Notes under the pieces: model-generated
Databases searched by the model: none
Seen by the model: the letters and a program-made list of their open reading frames with translations, nothing else
What the model was told of the DNA's origin: nothing
NCBI GenBank assembly: GCA_963922205.1
Contig: CAWUHX010000004.1
Location: 1,364,001 to 1,428,000, forward strand
Origin: Romanomermis culicivorax
Lineage: Eukaryota > Nematoda > Enoplea > Mermithida > Mermithidae
Direction: 5' to 3'
DNA length: 64,000 nucleotides
Program-made: the position numbers and the translations under genes
Part shown: positions 10,690 to 21,250 of the stretch, piece by piece
Layout: each line of letters opens with the position of its first letter
How positions within the stretch are numbered: the first letter of the stretch is position 1

Positions 10690-12165
10690 ACTCAGTTCTG
10701 AATCCATGACTGGACATTAGAGCTTAGGGATATTAGAGGCATTACGTTAGAGTGCAAGGAAATTACAGTGCAGGACAACAGAAGGCAGGCAAAATAGAGG
10801 GCAGTACAATAGAGCACAGGGACGTTGGAGTGCAGGAAAATATAACACATGGACATTAGAGTACAGGACAATAGGAGCAGGAAAATTAGAGCACAGTACA
10901 TTAGAGCACATGACATTAAAGCGCAAGGGCATTACAGCACAGGACAACAGAGGGTAGGGAGATTATAATGCAGGAGATAGAGCCCAGGGATGTTAAAGTG
11001 CAGGACAATATAGTGCAGGGACATTAGAGTGCAGGACAATGGAGTGCAGGTACATTAGAGCACACGAAATTACAGCACATGGACACAAGAGCACAGGACA
11101 ATAAAGCACAGGATAATAAAGTGCAGGAAAATAGAGTGCAGGGACATTAGATGTCAGAGACATTAGAGCACAGGACAATAGAACACAGGACAATAGAACA
11201 CAGGGAAATTTCAGCATAGGGCCATAAATGCACAAAGACGTTGGAGTGCATTTTGGAAAAAATGACTTTTTTGGGCAAACCTACCATGATCTGTAGTGAA
11301 CGTGAATTTTGAATTGATTTTAAACATAAAGGAATATTTCAAGCATGCAGATTTATTTCAAAAGCTGAAAAGAAACTCTGTGTGTCATTCAGAACGGGAG
11401 TTAGAAATTCAAGATGAATTTGGAAATAGCAAATCGAGACAACTTGATTTGTAGGCTTATAGGTCGAATATTTGTGATTTTTTGTGTTTTTCTCAATTTT
11501 TGAATTAAAGACGCCATTTTTTTATTAACAACTAGGACAAGCATTGATTTCCTGTTTATGAACTCACAAAATGTTTTTTAAATGGATTAGAGTTAACTCC
11601 CATAAGAGCAGCTTAATAAAAAAATATGAGTAATAAGAAAGTGAACAAACAATGAGACATAAAAATAAAAGAGAAAAGGCACAAGAAAATGAAAACAGAG
11701 AGGGAAAAATATTCAATAAAACATAGGAGATGGAAAGAGTAAGAAAGGTGAAATAAGAAAAAAAGAAAAGGAAAGAATTGAAAAGGAAGAAAAACTTGAA
11801 AAATACTCGATACTGGGGAAATAATTGAACTTCAAGATCTCCTGAGTCATGAAAAAATGCGAAGAAAGCATTTTTGAGCTGAAATGCAGATATATTTCAA
11901 ATTATTTTATTTTTGGCTTTTTTGTTCTACTCTGATCTGGTGTTTCTGTGCTCTTTTGTCCTGCAATCTATGGTCCCTGGGGCTCTATCGTCCTGTGCTC
12001 TATTGTCTGTGTGATCCATTGTTTCTGGCAATCTATTGTCCTGTGCTCTAATTTCTTGCACTCTGATGTCCTACCCTCTAACGTACCCATGCTCCAATGT
12101 TCCCACTCTAATGTCCATGCTCTATTCTCCCATCCTCTAACGTCTCAACACCCCTAGAATCATGG
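10690..12165. mobile_element. Foldback-like element with inverted GTGCAGGACAAT word arrays
   Basis: 10690-11250 is an array of an alternating 10-14 bp word (AGTGCAGGACAATAGAG, GCACAGGGACATTAGAG). 11940-12165 carries the same words inverted (CTCTATTGTCCTGTGC). The middle has a purine-rich tract (11590-11800). A second copy, split by nested insertions, spans 52.43-56.11 kb and matches the interior on both sides of the insertion. The element lies in an intron of the A/B gene. Long frames in the arrays are repeat artefacts. Confidence 0.7.
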
Positions 12166-12592
12166 CACAATATGGACCAGACCAACTCTACAACAAATGC
12201 CACCAAGAGAGGGATAGAAACCTCAATCAGTCGGCTGAGTCACACAATATCTTCTGACTTTAGTGCAAAAAATTAACAACAGCAAAAATTTGGAAAAAAA
12301 TTTGATGCAAAACTTTTGTCTGTTGTCTCTTTTTGCAGACTAACTTCAATGCTCAAAAAAATGTTGGAGTTAATTTTAAACCACTTGTGTATGAGGACGC
12401 CATTCTTCCTCCAATCAACTGAAGCAGTTAGACAAACAACAGCTCTACTTTTTATGTTCCTGTATTTTGGTTGGCAAAGCTATTTTCTATTGTCTACAAA
12501 AATTTGTAAGTTTAAACTGCTTACATTCAGATCTGCCAAAAAAATTTTAGAAACATCTTTGATCAGAGATTTTAAAAATTTTATGTTAACTT

Positions 12593-12655
12593 ATGTCAAT
12601 GCCTTTATTTCTGTACAAAATATATGTCAATGCCTTTATTTCTGTACAAAATATG
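12593..12655. repeat. Two-copy 30-bp tandem repeat
   Basis: ATGTCAATGCCTTTATTTCT plus ten further bases is repeated once, immediately and almost exactly. Confidence 0.85.
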
Positions 12656-12840
12656 AATATCTAAATCAAATTCAGAGACAAAATTAAAACAACAGATATG
12701 TCAGATTGTAAAACGTCAGATTGTAAAAAGTTATTTCTTACTTAGATGATGGTACGACCAAAAAGCAGTTGACTGGCTCTTGTATGAAGTAAAAGTTTAA
12801 ATTAATGATCCTTACAATTAACAATGTCATTCTTCACCAG

Positions 12841-13618
12841 CTCTATTTGTTACCGATTCTTGGAGTTCAACTTCAATGACCATGGCTGTTACCAAGGTGT
12901 AATCATCATGTATGAACTTCTGAAGAATTTTGGAGAAATGACATTCGCCATGACACCATTCGAAGTTTGTCCCACAACTATGGATTGTACGTATGAAAAA
13001 TTCAACATATTCATCCTTGACATAGAATGATTATCTTTTGCTAATGATCTACAGATGTAACCCACAACCACTATCACGAGTATCCACTAAGAGACGAGTA
13101 TGGCTATTCCAAAACTATAAATGTTAGAGCAGAACAATGCAGTACTGCCAGTGTGCCAAAGAGAAGACTATTGGATATAGAATGGACTGTCAATATGTCC
13201 ACTGAAAAACATATTGGCGATGTACTTTTCTTTGTTGACAACAGAAACTGTTTGCTGCAATTCGATTTCTACACAGAAGATAAAGGAACGGTATCAAAAC
13301 ACATGGGGCACATCTGCGAACTTTGCGAATGTAAGTTATAGTATACTTATATCATGATTTCTAAATGCCATTTTATTGTAGACTATGCATTTCCAATGAG
13401 GTTTGATATACACGAATGTTATGTGGATGATTCTGTGGATAGCAGTGGGGGAGCAGCAGTAATGTGCCACTGTTTCAAATGGATTAATGAATATACAATT
13501 CATGGAGATAAATGTTTCGAGGGCGAATTGATTGTCCAAAGTGGTATTTTCAAGAACCATTCTCTCATACCAACAAATTATATAATATACCCCTTTGACC
13601 TTTGTGCCAAAATTAAAA
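12841..13618 (+). CDS. A/B-domain gene: B, A, B exon cluster
   Basis: Three exons: 12841-12986 (B; acceptor TTCACCAG, donor GTACGT), 13055-13330 (A; acceptor TCTACAG, donor GTAAGT) and 13382-13618 (B with its linker; acceptor ATTGTAG, donor GTGAGA). The introns are 68 and 51 nt, both phase 1, and the joined frame has no stop. B is marked by C(Y/F)(R/K)(F/W)xE, then a C(Y/F)xG step and a late PF..(V/L)C, as in ICYRFLEFNFND...GCYQGV and CHCFKWINEY...KCFEGE. The A exon is longer (92 codons) but keeps a LFFVDNRNCLLQFDF core. The second B starts with EYYAFP, matching the separate linker exon DEIFP at 15753. If the donor at 13619 is not used, the frame stops at 13642. Cysteine-rich and probably secreted; family unknown. 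Confidence 0.65.
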
Positions 13619-13699
13619 GTGAGATGCGAATCATTTGCTGTTAATTAATTTCAAAGGCCAAGGAAATATTTTTGTGACTGTGATTCTTTCTTTGATCAG

Positions 13700-14900
13700 A
13701 GCTAAAGTATGTTTGGTAATCTGAGTGAATGGGGATTGCTTAGCAATGACTGGACTCGCTTCATTACAATTATGAGACACAATTTCTGGAGACTAGTCCT
13801 TTTATTACATTCACTTATGATGAGTTGAAAAATGATAATATCTTAAAATGAGGTCTTTTGAGTAGTTTTATGTGGTGAATATTGTGGAACCATACATTCA
13901 GCATGAAAGTCTATATTCTGATAGCTAATGGTCCAATTAAGTGCAGAATTTCTCCTCTTACAGTTTTAGTCAATCCCCTAACTTTGTAGTCAAATGATAA
14001 TTAAGTGTGCATCCTAGTCTATTATGCAACACCTATAATGTTATTTTCAAATTTGAAAATTAGGTTAAAATCAAGCTGAGAAACTTATTTGGAGTTCGTT
14101 TTTTGCATAACATTAAGCATAAGTTTTTTCTTTATTTCTGTACCCACTGATACTCAACATTTTGTGTTAAAATTTTAGTCAGATTTGTCAAACATGTTGA
14201 GAACTGTATGTGTCTGCACATTCTCACAGTTGATTCAAAAAGGATAAATATTGAAAACATACATTTAGGAAGTAAACATATGGGTCAAATTGCTGGTAAA
14301 TTGATCTATAGACAACAGATGTATGAATAGATTCTTACAGATGATGCTACAAAAATATGTTATTTTAGTTCGATTGAAAAAATTCCATGCCATAAGTTGA
14401 ATGTTACAAAATAAACGTCAGCTGTCTGACTACATCCTATGTAATAAGCTGCAAGAAAGTGATCTACAGTCAGATGCACCCTCTATAACACAATGTGACA
14501 TCAATCAAATAAAAATAGAACCAATTATGGATAACTGCTGCACATTTCAAATGCACCAAAGGCAGTGGATTTCAAGCAATTACTCACGGAAATTTATTAA
14601 ATTTTCAGTAGTCAACTTCTCATTTGAAGCATATTGTACAACCACCAAGAAAGCTAGTTCAATGAAAATCTATCAAGATTTTGTGCCACATTTTTTCTTC
14701 AAAGTTATACCCAAAAAACGATTTCTGTGTTCTCTGCACTTTATTTCTTGGAAAATAATATTGATTTGAAGAACATATTGTATGACTGTGCAGTGTATGT
14801 GACTCCAAAAATAAAACCAGATTGAATATTAAACACAAAATGCTCATCATAAGAGCCTAATGGAAAATTTTATGGCATAGTTTCGTTCAGTACCTGGATA
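13700..14900. repeat. Intronic relic of a dispersed repeat
   Basis: Stretches at 13800-13900, 14090-14240 and 14590-14700 resemble 33.84-33.95, 34.14-34.27 and 34.42-34.53 kb in the same order and orientation (for example TGTCTGCACATT and CATTTGAAGC). This marks an old transposable-element copy filling the intron. The 122-codon frame at 14401 falls in it and is not counted as a gene. Confidence 0.5.
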
Positions 14901-15498
14901 CAGGTTGAAAGGAGTTTTATGTTTTTCCACCTTATTTTAACACTTTTAAATAATGTAAAAAGTGTAAATTACGAGATTATAACATTTTTTAGATCCAAAT
15001 TATGAAAAAAACTTCGAATGTTTCCCTACCCTAGTGATATTATGAATACAATACATTGGAAATTGGTGGATTTCTGTTTCAGATACAGTACAATACTTTG
15101 AACTTTCATGCAAATCATGGAATAAAATTACCATGTGAAACCAAACCATAGACATTTTTCAGGTATGATTAACATTTAACTTAACATAGTCAAGGTTGAG
15201 TTTCTCAGAAAGAGGATTTTCTGACAGTGGTCATTCACACAATCATTGCCTTTTGAATTGTACAGACTGCGTTCCGTAAGCAGAATGTAGGATTGCAACT
15301 ATGTTCAAAGTCAAAGTGTAGCAAGTTCATACTGTCATTTAATTCCCAGATTTCAACATCAGAAAATGTTTTTGGTCTTACTACTCACTGTTTCAAAATT
15401 TGCATGCCAGCTCGTGTTTCACATGGATTCACTTGTTTCATCTTCCATATTCCTTCAGCACTCTAAAATGAATCCTCTTTTTATTTTTTCCTTTTTAG

Positions 15499-16055
15499 AA
15501 AATCAATCATTGCCATGTCTGTATAGCGGATATGCTGAAACAAATACCACTGTGTTCTTTACCTACTCCAGAACAGGTGAAGATACATCAGCTAATGTTA
15601 AAATAAAGATCAGCAAACATTGTCGTTTACATATTTCAATCAAGAAGAATTTTGTACCAATTGGATTTAATGATCATATGGATTGGGGTTGGGGTAAGAA
15701 AGTGTACTTCAAATGGATGTTCAGTCCATATTGAACACTTCTTAACATTCAGATGAGATATTCCCTTCACATTACAGCAATTCAAGGTGCAGCATTGGAA
15801 ATGCAAAGTAAAAAAAAGATACTAAATCTCTTGTGACAAAATAATTTATTTGTTAGATTTTCAGGTTCGCAAGGAATGGTGAATGGTACAGAGAACAAAT
15901 ATGCTTCAGATTTGCTGAAAGTCGTTTCAGCGACTATTGTTATAGTGGAGTACTTATGCTACAGAAAAGTATCATATTAAATGCAACAAACACCAGGATT
16001 CAGGAGTCAGCCATTCCTATAATGTATAACTTGTGTGCACCACCTAATGACATAG
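15499..16055 (+). CDS. A/B-domain gene: A, linker, B exons
   Basis: Exon 15499-15693 (A, 195 nt, acceptor CTTTTTAG, donor GTAAGA) encodes NQSLPCLYSGY ... ISKHCRLHISI ... DWGW. A 34-nt exon at 15753-15786 (acceptor TTAACATTCAG, donor GTGCAG) encodes DEIFPSHYSNS and shifts the phase from 1 to 2, which is what the next exon needs. Exon 15865-16055 (B, acceptor GATTTTCAG, donor GTAACA) encodes EQICFRFAESRFSDYCYSGV ... YNLCAPP. The B exon at 12841 also needs phase 2, so a linker exon probably exists there too. The small exon is inferred from phase and from its match to EYYAFP in the fused exon at 13382. The GTAACA donor is weak. Confidence 0.6.
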
Positions 16056-16349
16056 GTAACAGGTCAAACTCAAATATACATAGTTTTACCCTCGCAACCA
16101 CTTTTCAAAAACACAAGTGAGTCATCCAATTCTGCACAAAGAGTCGATGATAGTATACAATTTACTCTAGGTGTATCTCAATTAAGTCCTTAATCTTCCT
16201 CTGACCTGACAGGCCACTCATTTGGGGTTAATAAATTATGAGTTCCCATGAATATGACAATACAAGTCATGACCTCTTAGTGTTATCACATGAGAACAAT
16301 AAACTATGCATCCTGCTGCTAATAGATAGATGTCAATGCCTATTTTCAT

Positions 16350-16447
16350 AAGTGACATTGCTGTCATTTCTTTCCTGGTACCATACAAGTGCACAGTGCA
16401 TGTGTGTACTTGTATGGAGACAGGAAAGAAATGACAGCAATGTCATT
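16350..16447. repeat. Near-perfect 98-nt hairpin inside an intron
   Basis: Arm GTGACATTGCTGTCATTTCT (continuing through TTCCTG and CCATACAAGT) pairs over about 40 bp with the downstream arm ACTTGTATGG...AATGTCATT, with about four mismatches and a 17-nt loop. It lies in the intron 16056-16833 of the A/B gene. It could be a palindromic MITE or a small-RNA precursor. Confidence 0.8.
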
Positions 16448-16833
16448 TATTAATGCATAATTGATGCCCAATTTTTTTATTTGAATGTAGACCTGGGCTG
16501 TACTCAGGCAGACCAGGAGAATAATTTTCCAATGCATACCCTAACTTTATACACAAATCCGGATTCAGATTATATAGTTGATAGGTTTTTCATCCAATTC
16601 TGATTTGTTATCCGCACTGAGCACCTCTCAGTCAACATTTCTGGAATTATTCAATAATCGGAATCTCTTCTGCTTGTCTTCCTTTTACTGTTTGCTTTGA
16701 ATCAGAGATGCTGCAAGCAAGCATAACTATAGCATTGACTCTGATTCTGCATTCATGGGAACATTAACCCTCTTTTTTGTGAGCCTTTTCAATTTTCTGC
16801 TGATGTCTGGCATAAAAATTGAATTCATTGCAG

Positions 16834-17140
16834 ATCCTCCACCCTTATCTGCAAGCTACAGAGAGATGTGCTATGCCATACTTGATGCACACCATACAAT
16901 GCTAGTCTGGCAGAACTTTGATGGTGAAACGCATTATGAAAATGTGACAATTCAAATACACAGGAGTATGAACTGTGAATTACGAATGAATGTAGTATGG
17001 AGAGAAAAAGTTTACAAAACAACGTTCGGAGCCACAAGTCAGTTAATCCATTACGTTATGGGATTGTTGAATAAATCCTCGTTTTTCAGATATCAAAGTT
17101 GAAGAACAGAATATGAATGATAAAATATGCATGGGGTAGG
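16834..17140 (+). CDS. A/B-domain gene: last A exon and terminal exon
   Basis: Exon 16834-17037 (acceptor GAATTCATTGCAG, donor GTCAGT, phase 1) encodes a third complete A domain: REMCYAILD ... IQIHRSMNCELRMNV ... TTFGAT. A 52-nt intron ending CTCGTTTTTCAG leads to exon 17090-17140, which encodes IKVEEQNMNDKICMG and then stops (TAG). The tail has no membrane segment, which fits a secreted product. If the GTCAGT donor is skipped, the frame runs to TGA at 17100. Confidence 0.6.
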
Positions 17141-17510
17141 AAATTTAATTTTAGGTAGATATCAGTGGAAGATCTGATTTTTTAAGGCCGGATGCTGTCA
17201 TCGTTTGCTTCACTCTTCACCAGCAACAAAGCACCAACATGGGTTGTCTCACAGCTACACTGCATCTAAGTGTAGTGCAGAGACACAGCTATGACTTTTA
17301 TTCCTTGTTGACGAGCCAGAATATTCACTTCAACTCATGTCCTCTCCATTGCCTAGTGATATGAAAATGGAAATTACTTTCATGTAAAAAGTATCGAATT
17401 GATATATCCTTCAAATTTTTTAAATAGAATGTGTTTCCTAGTATTCTTCTCCACCTTTTGAGAAATGAATAAACTGACATCAACGTTAAATAATCTATTG
17501 AATTGTGAAT

Positions 17511-17759
17511 TATACTCTGTTTTTCTTGAAATGCTTCCAGATAATGAAAATGGAAAGCAAGTAATATTTCAGACTTTTGCGATTTTCTGACAAACAAAAT
17601 GTTCTGTAGGAGTGCAAGTTTATAGGCATACTCATTTTACTTTCAACAATTTTTCGTGTTGAAAGTTTTACAGTAAGAAATTTTTGAAAACGATTTTGAC
17701 CACAGTACTAATTTGTGTCACTTTTCTATTTGGTAGCATTTTATTAAAAACAGACTATA
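17511..17759 (-). mobile_element. TATAGTCTG-family MITE
   Basis: TATACTCTGTTTTTCTTGAA ... AAAACAGACTATA, about 249 bp, reverse orientation relative to the copy at 1574. It follows a gene-free gap after the A/B gene (17141-17510). Confidence 0.88.
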
Positions 17760-17808
17760 GTATATTGAATAACAGTAAATTTGATATGATCGTAACTTAT
17801 GTTACACC

Positions 17809-18057
17809 TATAGTCTGTTTCTTATGAAATGCTTCCAAGTAGAAAAGTAACATAAATCAGTACTGTCGTCAGAATCGTTTATATAGAGCTTTTACTGTCA
17901 AATTTTTTGCTCGAAAAATTGTTAAAGGTAAGCTCAGTATGCTCAGAAATTTCCAGACCTATATGTTATATCGTTCCTTGGGAAATCGTGAAAATCTAAA
18001 ATACTACTTGCTTCCCACTTTTATTATTCGGAAGCATTTCAAGAAAAATAGACTCTA
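17809..18057 (+). mobile_element. TATAGTCTG-family MITE
   Basis: TATAGTCTGTTTCTTATGAA ... GAAAAATAGACTCTA, about 249 bp, forward orientation, 50 bp from the previous copy and in opposite orientation. Confidence 0.88.
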
Positions 18058-18354
18058 GGTCACAAGTTTTGAAAAGTATACACATTGTGAAACACAGTTT
18101 GCTCAAGGAACCTATAACCAATCTAAACATGAAAGAAAACTCCTCTAAAATGTGTAATTTATGTTGGTGATTCAGCCATAAGGTAGAAGTTTTTTGGTTG
18201 TATCCCAATTCCTCGTTAAGAGGGTAAAATTTCTGATGCCTCAAAACATTCTTTAGTGCATCATGAATTTGCTTTTCCTATCCTTGAAAGTTCCAAGGTT
18301 CATCGAAAAGAAGATAAATTTATGATTCATCGAACATTGGTGCATCACAAATCC

Positions 18355-18603
18355 TATAGTCTGTTTTTTGTGAAAAGCTTCTAAATAGTGAAAGTGGAAA
18401 GCAAGTATTATTTCAGTTTTCCACGATTTTCTGGTAGACAAGATATCATGTTGGACTGGAGATTTGTGGGCCTACTTATCAAACCTTTAGCAATTTTTAG
18501 AGTAAAAAATTTCATAGCAAGAGCCCTATGTAAGCGATTTTGATGACAGTACTGATTTGTGTCACTTTTCTATTTGGAAGCATTTTATAGAAAACAGGCT
18601 ATA
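18355..18603 (-). mobile_element. TATAGTCTG-family MITE
   Basis: TATAGTCTGTTTTTTGTGAA ... AAAACAGGCTATA, about 249 bp. The 18058-18354 spacer shows no gene. Confidence 0.88.
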
Positions 18604-18785
18604 GTTCATCGAAAGTACATACACAAACAGATCGATTTTCTTGACACGTCTGTATATTTGATTGTAAATACTATCGTTCCAAAATTACCATATCTGATGG
18701 TATGAAGACTCAACTATATTAAAAGATTTTTTGTTGATGGCTATTCATGCACATTTCTGATCATTTACAGAGTGCTCTACTTTAA

Positions 18786-19435
18786 TGCTTAGGCATAGCC
18801 TTAGGCTTAGGCTTAGGCTTAGGCTTTGGCTTAGGCCTGGGCTTAGGCTTAGGGTTAGGCTTAGGCTTAGGCTTAGGCTTAGGCTTAGGCTTAGGCTCAG
18901 GCTTAGGCTTTGGCTTAGGCTTAGGCTTAGGCTTAGGCTTAGGCTTAGGTTTAGGCTTAAGCTTAGGCTTAGGCTTAGGCTTAGATTTAGGCTTAGGCTT
19001 AGGCTTAGGCTTAGGCTTAGGCTTAGGCTTAGGCTCAGGCTTAGGCTTAGGTTTAGGCTTAGGCTTAGGCTTAGGCTTAGGCTTAGGCTTAGGCTTAGGC
19101 TTTGACTTAGGCCTGGGCTTAGGCTTAGGGTTAGGCTTAGGCTTAGGCTTAGGCTTAGGCTTAGGCTTAGGCTCAGGCTTAGGCTTAGGCTTAGGCTTAG
19201 GTTTAGGCTTAAGCTTAGGTTTAGGCTTAAGCTTAGGCTTAGGCTTAGGCTTAGGCTTAGGCTTAGGCTTAGGCTTAGGCTTAGGCTTAGGCTTAGGCTT
19301 AGACTTAGGCTTAGGCTTAGGCTTAGGCTTAGGCTTAGGCTTAGGCTTAGGCTTAGACTTAGGCTTAGGCTTAGGCTTAGGCTTAGGCTTAGGCTTAGGC
19401 TTAGGTTTAGGCTTAGGCTTAGGCTTAGGCTTATG
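18786..19435 (+). repeat. Interstitial telomere-type (TTAGGC)n array
   Basis: About 650 bp of TTAGGC in register with scattered variant units (TTTGGC, TCAGGC, TTAAGC, TTAGAC, GGGTTA). TTAGGC is the nematode telomere unit. Single-copy-looking DNA lies on both sides, so it is internal in this assembly. A variant block (TTAGGCCTGG, then GGGTTA, then TCAGGC) recurs 276 bp (46 units) downstream, which points to tandem duplication inside the array. Long frames encoding LSLSLS or RLRLRL are artefacts. Confidence 0.95.
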
Positions 19436-20228
19436 CGAAAGATGTTGCTCAATTGGAGGTGGAGGAGCAGAGGCGAGTGGTTAGGTGGAACCAGTTAGGA
19501 CGTTTGATGGAGCAGGCTTCCGGTAGGCGACCATGGGAACCTTATGTCACCGTCACGTTACAATATGGTAAGTTATCTTTTTCAAAGAAACATGATGTTT
19601 CGAAAAGAAAAATTTTGGGGGTGATCGGAACTTTCGCTAAAACGGGACTTTGTAGCAACCTTGTAGTAACCTACTTTGTGAATAGTCTAAAAGTTTTGTA
19701 CTTGTTCATCCAGTCCAGTTTGTGCCACCAGTGGTTCCACACATGACACACTCTGTGTGTCCTGCACTAACTGGTTTTCTCCTACGATAGTTCACCTCCC
19801 ATGTTACGCACACTCAAACATTATTTTGAACAACAATAGCAATGAATAACCTCCCTGATATTCAGTTCCATGTGACACATGGTTTCACAGAAAATCGTCA
19901 AAACATGAAATAGTCTTTGCTTTTTAACTGTTATTGTTTACGAGCTTTTCAAGAAAAGCAGACTATAGTGACAGATTGGCAGCTCAGACACGTAATGCTG
20001 CACAAGCATTAGGCCTGGTCAATGGTGAAGTCTTGAAGAACTGCTAGCATGGATGTTTTGATTTTTTTGGCCATAACTAATGAGAAAGTAAATTGGCAGA
20101 TTCAACAAAACTTTAGCTTCAATATATTGATGTACTTCGATGTTTCTTATTATAGATGAAAAATTGTATAACTTGTTGATACAGAGTTGTCAATCAAACT
20201 ATAGTAAAAGGAGTTTGCAACAGATAAC
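19436..20228. other. No gene recognised; MITE fragment at its centre
   Basis: Positions about 19870-19968 hold the right part of a TATAGTCTG-family MITE (ending AAAGCAGACTATAG). The 97-codon frame starting at 19453 next to the telomeric array has no supporting features. Confidence 0.5.
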
Positions 20229-20477
20229 TATAGTCTGTGTTCCTTGAAATGCTTCCAAATAATGAAGGTGGAAAGCAAGTAGTATTTCAGATTTTCGCGA
20301 TTTTATGTTGAACAATATTTCATGTAGGACTGGAAATTTGTGAACATACTGATCTAACCTTTACCAATTTATTGAGTGAAAAATTTTACAATAAGAACTT
20401 TAAGTACATGATTTTGACGTCAGTACTGATTTGTGAACTTTTCTATTTGGAAGCATTTCATAAAAAAACCGACTATA
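20229..20477 (-). mobile_element. TATAGTCTG-family MITE
   Basis: TATAGTCTGTGTTCCTTGAA ... AAAAACCGACTATA, about 249 bp. Confidence 0.88.
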
Positions 20478-20804
20478 GGAATCAGCTTCAATATACACTG
20501 CTTACTCGATTGTAGCATAAAATTCAATGCCTGAATTTTTACCAAGTTTTGTGAGCAAAAAAGGATATTTTTTGCTCCCAAAATGGGCTTTACAAAACTA
20601 GGATATTTGTCACTGATGGCCACTGATTGTTGCTTGCTGTCAATGTTGTAATTCGATTGTCCGACTATGAATCGTTTTTTTCAGTTTTCGATTGTTCGAC
20701 TTCTTCGAAAGTCCGACTACACTACACTTACCCAATGTTTTTCATTTGTTTTTTCGTTTAATTGTTTTTCGATTTGTTTTTCATTTTTGTTTTTCGTTCG
20801 TTTT

Positions 20805-21250
20805 GTCACGTGTCGCATGGCCGTACATCACCCCTTTGTACCAATCACAGCACTGGCTCGGTGCTGCGATTGTCATTGTCACTATAGTCACAGAGACCCG
20901 GGTTCGAATCCCCGTCGAGCATTATTTTTCGAACAGTGTTTGGCGATGGTTACGATGGCAACGCATTTACCCATTACGTGTCATGGCGAGGTTTGGATTG
21001 GTCCCACATTGGTGAGCCGCAGAACCTGCATCTTCAACGGACGAGGTCCTCCTTCTTTCAAAGGGGGAATGTCACGTGTCGCATGGCCGTACATCACCCC
21101 TTCGTACCAATCGCAGCACTGGCTCGGTAGTTCAATCGGAAGAACGCTGCACTATAGTCACAGAGACCCAGGTTCGAATCCCGGTCGAGCATTATTTTTC
21201 CAACAGTGTTTGGCGATGGTTACGATAGCAAGGCGTTTACCCATTACGTG
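20805..21250 (+). repeat. 266-bp tandem repeat carrying tRNA-like heads
   Basis: A unit starting GTCACGTGTCGCATGG repeats at 21071, a period of 266 bp. The second copy is incomplete and ends CATTACGTGTCAG. Each unit holds a tRNA-like stretch followed by the same non-tRNA body. The overlapping 200-codon frame (20667-21269) arises because the period leaves the frame open; it is not a gene. Confidence 0.8.
21122..21190 (+). tRNA. tRNA-like unit (probable SINE head or pseudogene)
   Basis: GCTCGG at the start pairs with TCGAGC at the end. TAGTTCAATCGGAAGAAC resembles a D arm, and AGGTTCGAATCC is an exact box-B/T-loop. The anticodon stem has mismatches (CTGCA against CACAG), leaving a CTATAGT-like loop, so a working tRNA is unlikely. 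The sister copy at 20852-20922 keeps the T arm but has lost the D arm. Confidence 0.45.

Noticed and set aside
10692-11235. Cysteine-rich reverse-strand frames
   Set aside because: Translations of the GTGCAGGACAAT word array.
10690-12165. CRISPR-like array
   Set aside because: Units are too short and degenerate, with no fixed repeat/spacer pattern, in a eukaryotic context.
12316-12687. Possible exon after CTCTTTTTGCAG
   Set aside because: Good acceptor, but no frame continues in the required phase with A, B or linker character.
14401-14769. 122-codon plus-strand frame in the A/B gene intron
   Set aside because: Lies in a dispersed repeat shared with 34.4 kb, has no splice signals and no A/B signature.
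18745-19452. 235-codon LSLSLS frame and opposite RLRLRL frame
   Set aside because: Direct translation of the TTAGGC array; no non-repeat coding content.
21122-21190. Functional tRNA gene
   Set aside because: The T loop and acceptor pair, but the anticodon stem is mismatched and the unit is part of a tandem repeat; kept only as tRNA-like.
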